The notes under the pieces are model-generated. The model was given only the letters and a program-made list of their open reading frames with translations. It did not search any database and had not been told where the DNA came from. This document shows positions 11,176 to 22,749 of a stretch of 64,000 bases of DNA, piece after piece. Positions within the stretch are counted from its first letter, which is position 1, and each line of letters opens with the position of its first letter. The stretch is from Gremmenia infestans (lineage: Eukaryota > Ascomycota > Leotiomycetes > Helotiales > Hamatocanthoscyphaceae): the NCBI GenBank assembly GCA_032629725.1, contig JAFEVB010000036.1, positions 620,001 through 684,000 of the forward strand, read 5' to 3'. Both the position numbers and the translations under genes were made by a program.

Positions 11176-12352
11176 TTAAGAAGACGGAGCCGTGCCGTTC
11201 GCAGGCGCAGTACCATTGCCATTTCCAACGCCGCTTGCTCCAGTCGAGTGTCCACCATCTGCTTGGAGAACAGCCGCAACGGAATAATAATCTGTGCTAG
11301 ACTGGTCGGCAGTGACGTTGATACCGATTTGAATCCAAGCAAGAAGACCATCGGTGATATCATCACCAAGGTACAGATATTCTGGGTATGGATCGTAATC
11401 ATTTTCAGCTTGTATGACCGACCACGTATCATCAGCGTTTGAGGTGACCGCTTGGGTGTTCGTGTTGTATGGGGAAGTGGCTTCGACTGCGCTACGGAGA
11501 TCCTCGTTCCAGAACAGCTGTCCGATGTGCGAGACGCTCCCGCCTTGGATGGTACCATTGGCCATTACAGTAACGTTTGAATGTGACAGTAAATGGGTGT
11601 GGGTAGCACGGCCTTCGTAATGACCTGGGAAGAGGGTCTCGAAGGAAGCTACTCCGTCGGAATCGCTGACTTGGATACCACGCAGGAACGTCGAGTTCCA
11701 GCTGTCCTTATTGCCAGTTGCGACAACACCGGAGTATACACCGGTCGAGTTGCAGTTCCAGATGTCGACATAGACATCCTCTACAGGTAGACAGGTGTTG
11801 ATATCGAGGTATTGAATCTCAAGGTATAGCGGGACACCAGCTTGGTCTTCGGTGACATTTTTGCGAATCGACTCGCCCGTGACGTAGTATGGGCCATCCG
11901 TGTTTTCGGGTGTCAGGATGCAGGAGGTGTTGGCGGAGAAGATGGTGGTTTCCGGGGTGGCGGTTGAGTAGCCAAGAGCAGTCTCATTGTGATTGATTGC
12001 CTCGTAGACCTCCAAGGTTGCAAGATCACGACGGTACTTCTTTGGCTCTGTATGCAATGTCAACAATTGTTGCAACTTGTATTGTTCATTGAGACTCACT
12101 GGACTTGATGTTACGCTTCTGGCGAATCTCTCGTGCGATATTGGCTCTACGGGCAACTGATCGAGCATTTACCTCTCGGTGCTTGAGCGAGCCAGAGCAA
12201 GAGTCGATGGATCTTTTGGCTGCTGAAGCCATCTGGTTTCGAGCCGCAATTTCACGTCTGACAACGTGGGCGTCATGGTGCTCGCCAGGGTGAGCGAGAA
12301 CACTACTGGCAAAGCAGGCGGCTGCGACTGCGATCTTGGTAAGATAGACCAT
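11176..12352 (-). CDS. Secreted intradiol ring-cleavage dioxygenase
   Basis: Two exons, 12352-12100 and 12047-11176, give 374 aa. The 52-nt intron (12048-12099) has donor GTGAGT and acceptor TACAG. An N-terminal signal peptide (about residues 1-20, ending ASSVLA) is followed by a His-rich start (HPGEHHDAH). The catalytic domain has the non-heme Fe(III) ligand motifs TDGPYY (Tyr), HYEGR (Tyr) and ATHTH (His). These belong to catechol/protocatechuate-type intradiol dioxygenases, here of the secreted fungal type. There are several N-glycosylation sequons and a Gly/Asn/Thr-rich tail. Secreted members act on catechols from lignin, tannin or plant phenolics. It is convergent with the gene ending at 11006. 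Confidence 0.93.
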
Positions 12353-13575
12353 GATTGCTAAGTGAGTAACGATGGAGAAATATGGCTGAATAGGCTGGGA
12401 GATGAGATATTGAAAGAGAGAAGGCTGAAGAGGATGAGAATGAGGATGAGGATCAAGAACTGTTCCTCCAGAAATGAATCATCATTTATACATTTCGTGT
12501 CTCTCCCAACTTGAAAGCAGACAGAGCCCTTCTCCATAGCAAGGAGGCTTTGGACGAAGACTTCGTCAGCGTTGCCAGCTTAAATTGCGTAGTTTCGAAA
12601 CACCTTCACCTTCATTGGACCATCCACCATTAGAGACAATTGATGCCCACTTCTTCATTCAGCCTTGGCAAAGAAACAAACAGAGATGTCCCTTGAGGCT
12701 GATGAATCTGTGGGGAAATGCAGGCAATATCTCCGAGGCGAATGCTATTTTGAAGCTATATCTCGGCAGATACAACTGCATTGACCAGTGGGAAGGCTTC
12801 CTGATACGCTGACCATATACCTCCCCTGTACTAGATGCGGGACTCGTTCCTTTTCTCGTTACGGCTGGATTTTGAAAAGCCAAGACGTCTGACGCGGCGA
12901 CTTCAACTGTTTATGCAGATCTCGAGCCTCGAGGCTGGGTTGGGTAGGGCAGGGCAAATTGGCGTCGTATGCAATAGCCAGAAACGCTTAGTAACTTACT
13001 CGACATTAGTTTTCGTGACTCGTCAGCACGGGATTCTTCTGTGCTGTACGGCGTACTAACATCGGTATGTGGGGGAAAGATGCGGTCGTGAACTTGTGAA
13101 GAATATTTTGACTCGCATCGACGACGCGTCAAGTCTTGGCATACATTACTTGGCGGTTTCAAATAGCCACGTGATCAGTCCTACCTTTCCCCCTTTTCTG
13201 CTCCTCGCCTCGGCAAGATGCAAGAGTGGAAAAGGAGATCAAAAGAGAAAGAACATCAATCCCGTCAATTTCTAAGATGGCAATTGATGCCACCAATCAA
13301 TGTTGCCGAAAGAGAAAGAGAAAGATAAGAAGAAGAAAAGTCTGGTTATGGCACTGGATTCTTTGTCAACAAGAAAGAACTCTTGCCATTCACTTCTTAC
13401 TTTCAAGGTAAAAATCGAATCTAATGCCGGAAAACACATAAAGGAAAGCTACAACAAAGGCAATCCAGCATAAGGGACACCAGATTCTGGAAAAGACAAG
13501 TCATCCTCAACAATCAACAGTCAACTGCCTCCAAATCACCCAAGAACGCAAAAGAAGAAAAGAGAAAAACCCAAC
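12353..13575. other. Intergenic, divergent promoters, 1.2 kb
   Basis: This stretch lies between the dioxygenase (minus) and a small membrane protein gene (plus), so it should carry both promoters. A polypurine run (GAGAAAGAGAAAG-like) lies around 13310-13345. No additional gene recognised. Confidence 0.5.
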
Positions 13576-14073
13576 ATGGACGCCTTTCTAGATGCCTTCA
13601 CCCATTACAACTTCAACCGTTTAACAGACATCCGCTGGAACCCCCTCCCATATGTCTCCTCCCCAGCAGCAAATCTGTTCCTCACACCCGCCCAATCGTC
13701 CCCAACCGTAGCATTCCCCCTCATAGCCAGCATCCTCGCCATCTGCCTCCTCGCCATCCAAACCACCAACTCCAGCCTCCCCGCAGACACAGTACTCGCA
13801 GCCCATCTCTTCACATTCCTTGCCACCATCTTCTGCACCCAGGTGCCCGCCTCCCTCACGCTCGGCATCCTGAGCAGATCGCTCTTGATATTTTCCGTCG
13901 TCAGGGCGGTGCCTAGGGTGTTTGCATCGGTAAGGTTTCTGAGGCAGCTGATGAAGGTAGTGGTTGAGATAGGGATCCTTGCCTGGTTTGCCTGGGTGGT
14001 GTGGGCGCTTTGGGATGGAGAGGTAAGTCGGACTGCTGGCATGAAGCTTAAGGCGGTTGGTTATACTTGGTAA
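13576..14073 (+). CDS. Small multi-pass membrane protein, unknown
   Basis: A single-exon reading gives 165 aa with a good ATG context (CCAACATGG). Hydrophobic segments lie at about residues 46-64, 70-88, 93-110 and 128-148. The start of the protein is polar. No family recognised. A GTAAGT at 14023 could be a donor: joining 13576-14022 to an acceptor at 14107-14109 stays in phase and would give an alternative 159-aa form ending at 14142 with a different last 10 residues. The sequence alone does not decide between them. Confidence 0.62.
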   Translation: MDAFLDAFTHYNFNRLTDIRWNPLPYVSSPAANLFLTPAQSSPTVAFPLIASILAICLLAIQTTNSSLPADTVLAAHLFTFLATIFCTQVPASLTLGILSRSLLIFSVVRAVPRVFASVRFLRQLMKVVVEIGILAWFAWVVWALWDGEVSRTAGMKLKAVGYTW

Positions 14074-14993
14074 GGTGGAGAGGGTTCTGAGGACTTGATC
14101 GATTACCAGATGGATATTATGGGGTCAACTGGGAAGCTGTAATAAGTTAATAAAGATGGAGGTAGCAGCGAGTCATATAACTTTATACTACATTACAAAT
14201 TGCAAAAAAGAAACCTCCAAAAAGAGATATTCAGCCTGGGACACCCCCGAACATGAACATGTCGACAATGAATAAGGAGAGGAAGCCTAGATCAGTACAC
14301 CATTCATTACATTTGAACATTTTTGCAAACCTTTTATCTACCTTATATACCCCTCTACCTATGATCGGCCCGGCGATATGTGGGAATGTCAACATTGAAT
14401 CCCATATTGTTTCCATCCGCGAGTTTTGTTTTTGCGACATGCAACAAAACCTATATAATTCCCTCTTTAGGACATATATTGCAATCAATCCACTTTCCCA
14501 AAGTACTCACTGCAGCTATTTGATCGTCACTTAATTGGGGTATCTGACTTCTTTAACCGCGCTAAAGATTGGACGTTGATACAGGTAGTCTTTCTTTGAT
14601 CCAACTAGTTCTGAAGGATACCGTATCATTATGTGTAATAAGAACGTAAATATCAGAGCCCCCCATCAACAGAAATCGAACATACAGAATTCACCCGAGA
14701 AGCCCCAAGGCTATTCATTCCTATGCAGTCGTAGAGAGAAAAGAAACAAAGAGCAAGGACAAACGACTTCTACAGTAACAGTCCGGCAGCGGCATTGCCA
14801 TTGTCGTACCACACGCGGAAGATAAAGAATGCTTACTTGCTGAAGTTGAGATAACAAAGAGGTCTGAATACCACCAAGTCAGAAACCACTATGGAAAACA
14901 ATAATCGTTCAATCGATCAATCTTCAATCATTCATTCATTCAGCAGCAAACTCAATCCCTTACCCCATCCCAGCCATCAATCACACCACCACA
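14074..14993. other. Intergenic, 0.9 kb
   Basis: AT-rich stretch between two co-directional membrane-protein genes. No conserved ORF or RNA recognised. It should hold one 3' UTR and the promoter of the gene at 14994. Confidence 0.5.
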
Positions 14994-15566
14994 ATGCCAC
15001 CAGAACCCCTCCCCTCCATCCCCATTCCCATCATCCCCCTCATCTTCCTCATCCTCCTCCTCCTCTCCCTAGCCTCCACCCAACTATCCTTCCAAGCCAT
15101 CGCCCTCACCCACCTAATCGTCTACCTCCTCTGGACCCCCCTCATAATCTCCAGCAGCGGCACCTTCCTCGTCCTCCTCATCCCCAGCATGCTCAGCTCC
15201 ATCTGCATCTGTTTCGCGTTCAAGCTAGCCGGGCGTGTGGTATTAGGCATCTGGCATACGTCGCTCGGCATATACACTGCATTGACCTTCGCCGACCGTG
15301 TGCTTTTGGGCATCTGGCATACATCGATCGGCGTCGGTCTTGTGGCGTTGAAAGTGTGGGATATACTCGTACGCACGTTGCAGTTTCAGTTCCGGTTCTG
15401 GAGGGAGAGGACGCGAAGTACGGAGCGTAAGCCAGGGGCAGGGGCGCACATCGATGTGAATGGTGTTGGGACGGGTGTGAATCCGGTTTATTATGGGAAG
15501 AGGGATGCTCAGGCCCCTCCCATGGCTAGATACCCCAAAAGAGACCGAAAGAGAGCTAGGAAATAA
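14994..15566 (+). CDS. Membrane protein with internal duplicated segment, unknown
   Basis: 190 aa, one exon, start context ACAATGCC. The first 70 residues are strongly hydrophobic with Pro-rich starts (two to three membrane segments). Residues ~80-118 contain two near-identical copies of an amphipathic unit, RVVLGIWHTSLGI and RVLLGIWHTSIGV, also visible at DNA level (GGCATCTGGCATAC twice, 15246-15332). The C-terminus is basic and polar (ends KRDRKRARK), probably cytosolic. The family is not recognised. It is convergent with the Zn2Cys6 gene ending at 15869. Confidence 0.6.
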   Translation: MPPEPLPSIPIPIIPLIFLILLLLSLASTQLSFQAIALTHLIVYLLWTPLIISSSGTFLVLLIPSMLSSICICFAFKLAGRVVLGIWHTSLGIYTALTFADRVLLGIWHTSIGVGLVALKVWDILVRTLQFQFRFWRERTRSTERKPGAGAHIDVNGVGTGVNPVYYGKRDAQAPPMARYPKRDRKRARK

Positions 15567-15868
15567 AGCGAGGGAGTGTGACGAAGCGTCCTGAGATATA
15601 GGGTGTATATAGTGGCACAATTACACCATTTATATATAGATTTTTATCATAATCCTCTGCGACGCCGATTCTAATAATAGTAAGTATCGAGTTTAAAGCA
15701 AGCTTGATTATCTCCAAGTAGCGTGCCTCCTTTGCGGATGTGAACATACATACAAATGTAGATGCCTCCTAGAAGAGTGTGCAGTCTTAGTTACTCGGAA
15801 AGCCGCAGGTGCGGTTTTGGTCATTTGACGGTATCTCATTAGAAAACACCCCAGTATGCAACGCCCGA
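15567..15868. other. Intergenic, convergent 3' ends
   Basis: A 302-bp gap between two convergent genes. Nothing else is seen. Confidence 0.5.
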
Positions 15869-18461
15869 TCAATCATCAGCATCGCCCCACCACGCTTTTA
15901 GATCATCTCTCCTCCATCTAGTTTTCCAACCTAGATCTGTTTCGATGCGTTCGTATATTTTCAGTATGGCGCGATGCTCGCTCGGATGGCTCATGAGTTT
16001 GCCTGCGATCCAGATCGGTTGAATGGAGTTAGTCCAGGCCCCGCTGTTTTTCATCAAATTAGTCTTTGCTTCGAGGCTAGAACGTGTAGGGAGCTATCTT
16101 ACTGATGGGTGTTGGATTCTGAGATGGCGCAGATCTGGCGGGCGTGCCAGAATATAGATTTCTATTTTATTGATGATTAACATGAACCTTTGAAAACTTG
16201 GAGATAGCCTAGAAGATGCGGTGCAAGTTCGGGGAAATTGGGCTTGCCTACCTGTTTCCTTTGCATTGTCAAGCCAGCAGGCTTTTCTTGCAACATGAGC
16301 AAAGTGGCTGTATGATACATTTGGTTCCCAGAAACTGTTCATGTTAGCCCAAGCATCAGTGGGCAAGACCTAATGTGATTTTATACTTGCAGAGCCATGG
16401 CCATATAACACGGTTGGAAATGGTGAGTCATCTTTCTCTTCACCGGGTGGAATCGAGATGATAGGTTTCATCTCCTCGGGCCTCCCTTCGTACCAGTCAT
16501 CCAAATGACATACTAGTTCGTTCCAGCGATAGCACCAATCCTTGCCGGTAAGTCTGCTCTTTTCTCGGTCTTTGTAGTCTTTAAGGTACGCGGCGCAATA
16601 TCCTACCAGGAAAACTGCGTAGGCAGCATAGGTATCAAAATCCCTAGAGCTGTTACGGAAGAGCTTTATATCGGAGTCGAGGTCTAAATTGGAAGCCCAG
16701 CGCTCAACCGGGATGAGAGTCACGTCTTGGGAGATCAGAGCACCGCATACATCTGTTTCTAATCAGCGAAATCTTTTGGTATAGTGGTATATAGACCTTA
16801 CCCATTCGAATGAAGCACCAAAACAATGCCTCTTCTACCCCTCCAACGAATCCGTTGATACCCACCGCCCCCAAAAGATTCGCACAGCCTTCAAGGTGGC
16901 GCCTCCACTCTTTTGGTGAACCTATAATCATCAGTAATCAAGGGGAAAATGCGCAAAGGCCCTTCAAGACTCACAGCTCATCATTTCCAACACGCATAGG
17001 ATCACGCAAGAAGCAATGACTGCTGTGTTTTTCGTCTGCAATTCTGGAAGCAGGAGGTGAATAGCTTCTTGATACAAGCCAAGACTCTCTGAAAGCGACT
17101 TTGAATTGTGTTTTTGTTCAATCTGCCTTGCACATACTGCAAGTATTGACTTCCTCAGGTGTGCTGACTGCTTTGCCATGATTGGAATCTTTTGCTCAAA
17201 GTGACGTTTGTTATCAAATTTATCGAGCTGATGCAAGTTAGTGGTGATGATGGTTCCAAGCAAAGGAAGTAAACTTACCCATGGTGCTACTTCATCAATC
17301 CAAGTTTTCCACAAAACGTATTCTCTGTGAGGTGAGATTTCGGGTGCCTTTGATGATTGAACCGACTCGGGATCAGATTCTATTCTGGTGTCGGGGACAT
17401 CTGCATTAAGTCGAAAATCAGACCTCCCCAGGGGAGCAGGGACATGGTCTTGTTCTGGCGTTCCCAGTCTTGTTGGCGCATTTGAGCGAGCAGTGGAGAT
17501 GAGATGATTTCGAAGTGTTGAGTGGAGCTCTTGATAAGCAGAGCCTGGCAAGAAAATTCCATCCCTTTCACCAAACATAGAAGATCTGAGAGACGCGTCA
17601 TCTCTATAGTTCATTTGGGTTACAGAGATTGGTTGTTCAAGCTGGACTTCTTCCATGGGAGTGTCATTTTCATGCACATAGCCTGGTGAGTGATCTGTAG
17701 CTGGATGTGAGGACAAATATCTCAGTGTTAACAAGTCAGCCGCAGCGTTTTCTGCCAAAGCCGCAGACGTCGAAGATGATATTCTTGCCAGCGAATTGCC
17801 ATCTGAGGCCGATTGTGGTGTGAAAGCCAGTCCATCGGTGAAGGAGGTTTGAGGCGAAGCAACAGTCCTGGGGCTATTGTCCATCTGTGGTGTGTAGCCA
17901 TCGCTCATTTGATACGAAAATCTCCGGGACTGAGAAGGCACCACTGAATCCGGTGTATGATTGAATGGTGATGATTGCGCATCAAGACCAGTAGCTGCGC
18001 CGGCTGAAGAACCCCCCGGAGCATATCCTCGCTCAATCTGAGAAGTTACATTGTGAATCTGCGAGCGTTAAATACTAGGTCTATACCTATTAAAGCGACC
18101 AAAGAGTATTGGAAGGTAAATGTAAATATAAACATACCTCGAAGCGTCTCGGTCGTCTTCTCGACCCCTCAAGCATGGACGGATGCTCCTCCCCTATCGA
18201 CTCGGCATTTCCGTCCTTGTACACGAGCTTCACACCCCACTCGCACGACTCTTCTCGAAGCTTGCAATTACTGCATTCAGGCTTTCTCTCATCGCCTGCA
18301 ATCTATGTCAGGTGCATGCTCAGGTGTGATGACTGACGGTAGGTACATTTTCTTCTCCGCCGTCGACAATTGCGGCAGCCTGTGCGTGTACGAGTCCTGG
18401 CCTTCTTCGCCGATGGTCCCGAGCTCAGCTCTGCCCCGGAGTCATTGTCGTGGTGCTCCAT
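15869..18461 (-). CDS. Zn2Cys6 transcription factor (Fungal_trans_2 type), putative cluster regulator
   Basis: Nine exons: 18461-18347, 18295-18138, 18058-17279, 17227-16975, 16921-16802, 16752-16387, 16334-16252, 16161-16103 and 16043-15869; 702 aa, all eight junctions in phase. The zinc cluster spans intron 1: GCRNCRRRRRKC joins DERKPECSNCKLREESC, giving the six Cys of a GAL4-type domain at residues ~28-56. A basic KKARTRTRT run precedes it. The middle and C-terminal half has the ascomycete regulator landmarks DEVAPWLDKFDNKRHF, MMSCSPKEWRRHLEGCA, GINGFVGGVEEALFW and NTHHGAWTN. The intron at 17228-17278 is stop-free and in frame. It sits 564 bp from the MFS transporter on the same strand, so local control of the sugar genes is a reasonable inference. 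Confidence 0.9.
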
Positions 18462-19024
18462 ACTGAATGGCCATTTCAGATTAGAGGGGATTGTTATTGG
18501 AGTTGATGGCAGGAGAGGAGGGAGAAAGTTCCAATTGGGAATCCAATCCCAACTTAGCAACTTGGGATGGATGGCTGAGTAGGTAGGTAGGTAGTGAGTG
18601 GAAATGGTAATGGGTCTAGTACGTCTGCCAAGGAGAAATAGCCACGCCAGGTTCCCAAATAGGAAAGAGTAGCCACTCCACTGTCCCAAGAACCAAGTTG
18701 TGGCTTCCCCGCAGTGTCGGGGTTGCTTAATCAGCAGACATAGAAAACTCATCACTTCTATAGCGTAGACACTTCACCTTCTACACAACAGACGCAGAAC
18801 ACAGGCTATATTGTTTAACAAGTAGATGTCATATTTCATATCACATGACCTGTTCTCTGGGTGAGCTGAGCTTTTAGTGAGGATTCTCCCGAGTAATGTG
18901 TTTAGCCCTCAAGTCATATTTTTTGTTAATCGCATACCCTTAAAACATACAGATCACTATCACCTCATATTTACACCCAGTCCCAACCCCAAGCCTAGCA
19001 AATTCAATTCCTACAATGCTCTTT
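18462..19024. other. Promoter region of Zn2Cys6 gene and 3' end of MFS gene
   Basis: 563 bp between two minus-strand genes. The frame upstream of the Zn2Cys6 ATG stays open for about 98 codons, but it encodes an unlikely hydrophobic extension and is not included. GTAGGTAGGTAG at 18581-18593 is a short repeat. Confidence 0.5.
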
Positions 19025-21043
19025 TCAATCGACATGCTTGACTTCATGCTTCTCAGCAAAAGTCGTGACAAGATCGCTCTGTGAAACTTCCGAATCATCC
19101 ATTGATGACTTCCAGTGTAGCAAGACCTTGTCACCAGTAAACAGTTTATCGATCTGCTCTAGCGACAGATTCTGGGTCTCGGGATAGCAAAAGTAGATGA
19201 GTGGGAGAAAGCAGGCGTTGAAAACTGGCGCTGTGTTAATGAAGGCTAAATCTGATTGGGAATCTAACATCTTACTAGCAAAGTAGATGTAAGTCCTCCA
19301 CTCAATACTTTTGATACTAACTGGCGTGATCTCAACCACCAGAAAAGTGAAGATCCAGTTCGAGGCGGATGCGAGAGAAGCTGCTGGGGTCCTGATAGCG
19401 AGGGGCGCATATTCGGCGGGCACTTTGTTTGTTAGCGGGCACAAGATGTATCGACGTTCAGGCAGAAGACTCACGCAGCCATGGAATTGCGAGAAGACCG
19501 ATAGCGAAGAAGAAATTGAACAGAAACAGCATCACAGTTGCGACGTAACCTGCTGATGTGCTGCCGTTGGCAACGGTTCCAGCCAAGATCGCCATGCAAG
19601 CACACTGGCCGGCTGCAGCGAATAGCATGAGCTTTCGGCGGCCGAGCCTAAGATACCGTCAATCAACTAATTCAGAGAACAAGAGGTCATGTATTTACCT
19701 GTCAATGGTCCAAATTGGGATCAAGGACGAAAGGAAATACGCCACTCCATTGAAACCGGAAAGCAATAGCGACAAGCTATGGGACAGGCCGACGGACTCC
19801 TCGAAAATCACAGGAGCATACTGTGACGAATTAGTAAATGTAAACTCACTATATTATTATGGTGGATTCTTTTCTCACGTATGTTATCAGATTGATACCA
19901 GAAAGCTGTTGCATGAACTGCCCGCCGATACCCAGAAGTGTTCTGTGCAGGAATCTCTGAGGCCCATTCTTGAATAGAGCCAACCGTCCTCCTGTTCCAG
20001 CCGCAGCTTCATTTTCCTCGTAAATAGCATGTTGGATTTCCGCCATTTCTTTGTCAATTGCTGGGTCCGTAGGCTCAATCGCCGCTGCATTCAGCTCTAA
20101 TGCCCAGAGAATATGTCTTGCTTCTTCGTGCTTGTCGTGGGCAATGAGCCAGCGGGGAGACTCGGGAAGGACAAGGATGCCCATGACGGTCAGAACGGCG
20201 AAGAGGATTTGTAAAGCCAGTGGGAATCTGAACTGAGCTTCGCTGGCAACATAACTCATTCCGTAATCTGCAAAAGTTAGCTTATTTCCTTTACTCTAGA
20301 ACTGGAGTCTCGAAACTTACCAACCCAGTAAGCGGTCATTACGCCACTAAGAAAATCAGCAACCTATATATGAATTTGTGTTGAAAGAGGGAGGGGAGCT
20401 CACAAAATATTGATAGCAAGTTCAACAGCCAGACCCTTGCCCCGTTTGTGAGCCTTCATGAGTTCTGCATGCCAAACCGGAATGGTACTCGTGTTCATTC
20501 CATTCCCAAACCCGGCCACGATACGACCAACAATAAGTTGGGGGATGGAATAAGCACTAGCTTGTAAAACTGCCCCGATGGCAAGAATAAAACTTCCGAT
20601 CAAGATAGATTTCCTTCGTCCCAGTCGTTCGCCAAACATGAAACATAAGATGGCGCCGAAGAAGCAGCCCTATTGAAGGTTAGCATATCGACCTAATTGA
20701 TATTTGTATTGCTGGATATCTGGTGCGTACAATCTCATAAATGGCAACTCTAGATGGTCATGTTAGCAAAATAATTACAATTGGTTTCTGGAATACCCAC
20801 ACTGTGCCTTGCAACGAGGAACTCCCAGTTCCCGAGTCTGTCGTATCAATCTCAGGGAACTGTTTTGTAAAGGCGCTGCCAGTCAGGAGACCACTCATTA
20901 CTCCTTGATCATAACCAAAGCTGTAAATTTCTATTAGCATATATAGCTTGATGCAACTTTCTGCAAGACACTTACAGCATGAATCCACAGCCAGCAGTAG
21001 CAGTGATAGCCCATGATAAGGGTGCACCCGTCAGGATGGTCAT
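19025..21043 (-). CDS. MFS sugar transporter (SP family)
   Basis: Ten exons: 21043-20976, 20920-20801, 20749-20731, 20669-20404, 20346-20321, 20267-19879, 19820-19699, 19647-19475, 19422-19276 and 19230-19025; 511 aa. The protein has the 12-segment sugar-porter layout: FGYDQGVMSG after TM1, GERLGRRKSI in loop 2-3, VGRIVAGFGNGM, PESPRWLIA before the central loop, QQLSGINLITYYAPV in TM7, DRLGRRK in loop 8-9 and FCYPETQNLSLEQID at the end. It moves a sugar or polyol with protons; the substrate cannot be read from the sequence. Intron 8 appears to use the uncommon acceptor AAG (19423-19425), and the intron at 19231-19275 is stop-free and in frame. It lies between the regulator and the SDR. Confidence 0.92.
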
Positions 21044-21761
21044 GTTGGCAGGTTTTTAGCGTCGACTTAGTCGTTCTTGGTTCGTCTTCGAATTAGAAAT
21101 CAAATCAAACATGAAATAAATGTCTAGGAATCTTTTCATGTTGGGACCGATCGGATCTTATGTCTTTTCTTCATGTCAATTTGGAACTTGGTGGCTTCCA
21201 GGGTCTAAGCGTGGGGCCCCGAACTCAGCACCCCATTCTACGATTCTGGGGATGGTGGGGAGCATGAGGTACGAGGTGAGAGTCATGCAATGTAAAATTT
21301 TGCGGGGATCGCGAGATGAGGCCGTCCCAAGACTCCAGAAAAGGTTGCAGTAAGCGCCTTAGCGAAGGGGCTGACTGACGGCACTAAGACCTCGGGAGCT
21401 AAGAAGGAAGACCGACTATTACTATGAGAAACGGCTGGAGAAATCGGCTGTTTTGACGTAATACCGGTAGTATGACAGTATTCTTTAGCTGTGTTGATGT
21501 TCGAGTCGATTAATGAAGCGTCAGAAATTTTGCGACGCTTATAACTTGGGCTGCAGTTAAGATTCAAATTTAAGAATGGTAAGTTATTGACCGAGATAGA
21601 AATGACAATGATGTTATCACTAGATTATAAAAATCTGATTCCAGACATTCCTGGGCAAGATTCACAAGCCTACTCTTTGGAAACATCTAAATTTGCTATT
21701 AAATTTGGACCAGCATATTCGGTGCTGAACGTGGCTTTCAAACCCACACGCTGGCAATGTA
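21044..21761. other. Intergenic between MFS and SDR genes
   Basis: 718 bp. It should hold the MFS promoter and the SDR 3' UTR. No additional gene recognised. Confidence 0.5.
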
Positions 21762-22749
21762 TCATGCAGAAGCACAATGACCCCCATCAACCCTACATTA
21801 GGCAGTAAGCAATTGAACTTAGCTAAGGATAATAGTGATAAATACCTTAAATCAGCACCGGTCATCCAAGAGCTTCCATCTGCGAGCAAGAAAACAGTTG
21901 GAGCTTTAAAGTCCTCGGGCGCACCAAGTCTTCCAAGCAGAGCTCCAGCCATCCATGTCTTCTCTAAGGCAGGTTCGGCTGCAAGTAATTCGTCGGTCAT
22001 CGCTGTTCGAATGTATCCGGGTGATATTGTGTTCACACGAATGCCATGCTGGCCCCATTCTTGAGCGACAGACCGACACATCTGGTGAACCGCAGCTTTC
22101 GAAGAGTTGTACGCCGTGCAAGTCAATCCCTAGATTACGTGAGTGGTCTTCTTCAAAGCGAGATCTGATTTCTTACCCTGTTGGCAATCTGCCCTGACAT
22201 GGATGCAATCATGACAATGCTTCCGGGGGTTTGCTGTTTCATGAAAATTCTAGCAGAATGTTTGATTGTCAAAAAGGTCCCGGTGACGTTGACTTCCATA
22301 ATCCTCCGGAACCCATCCATTGGATAATCAACAGCAGGTGCTTTTTGTTGAATTCCAGCACATGCAATTGTGCCGTGTAGTGGTGCTTTTGCTTCTAACG
22401 CCTCCTTTGCAATTGTATCCAAAGTCTCAGAAACGCTTTCCTCAGAAGTTATGTCGCATTTATGATATGAGATTGTAAGGTTTGATGATTTCGCAAGTTT
22501 CTGTAAGGACGCCCATTCGACTGGCGACGGCTCTGGCAGTACATCAATACAGGCAGCGTGTCCACCCGCTTCGAGGACCGCAGCAGCGAGGTTGATACCG
22601 ACCCCGCGCCCAGCACCTGTTATGGCAATCGTGCGTCCCTCGAGCGAGAAGAGGCGGGGTACAGGCGCTTGCGAGGGTGTTTGGGCAGATTCTGGAATGT
22701 GGTGTGGAAGAGTGATGTCGCTAACGACCTTTTCTTCTATGCTTCCCAT
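21762..22749 (-). CDS. Short-chain dehydrogenase/reductase, polyol-dehydrogenase type
   Basis: Three exons, 22749-22177, 22129-21846 and 21792-21762, give 295 aa. Introns are 47 and 53 nt. I chose the ATG at 22749 (MGSIEEK) because the reading frame further upstream has only TTG. Classical SDR motifs are present: TGAGRGVG for cofactor binding, CAGIQ in place of NNAG, the catalytic Ser in IASMSG, and YNSSK with catalytic Tyr and Lys. The C-terminus GADLRVDGGHCAS is family-typical. Overall layout resembles fungal D-arabinitol 2-dehydrogenase and sorbose/xylulose reductases, so an NAD(P)-linked polyol-ketose conversion is likely but not proven. It is divergent from the transketolase-like gene. 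Confidence 0.88.

Noticed and set aside
18462..18755. N-terminal extension of the first Zn2Cys6 protein
   Set aside because: The open frame upstream encodes a hydrophobic stretch unlike any zinc-cluster regulator; the ATG at 18461 gives the normal short N-terminus.
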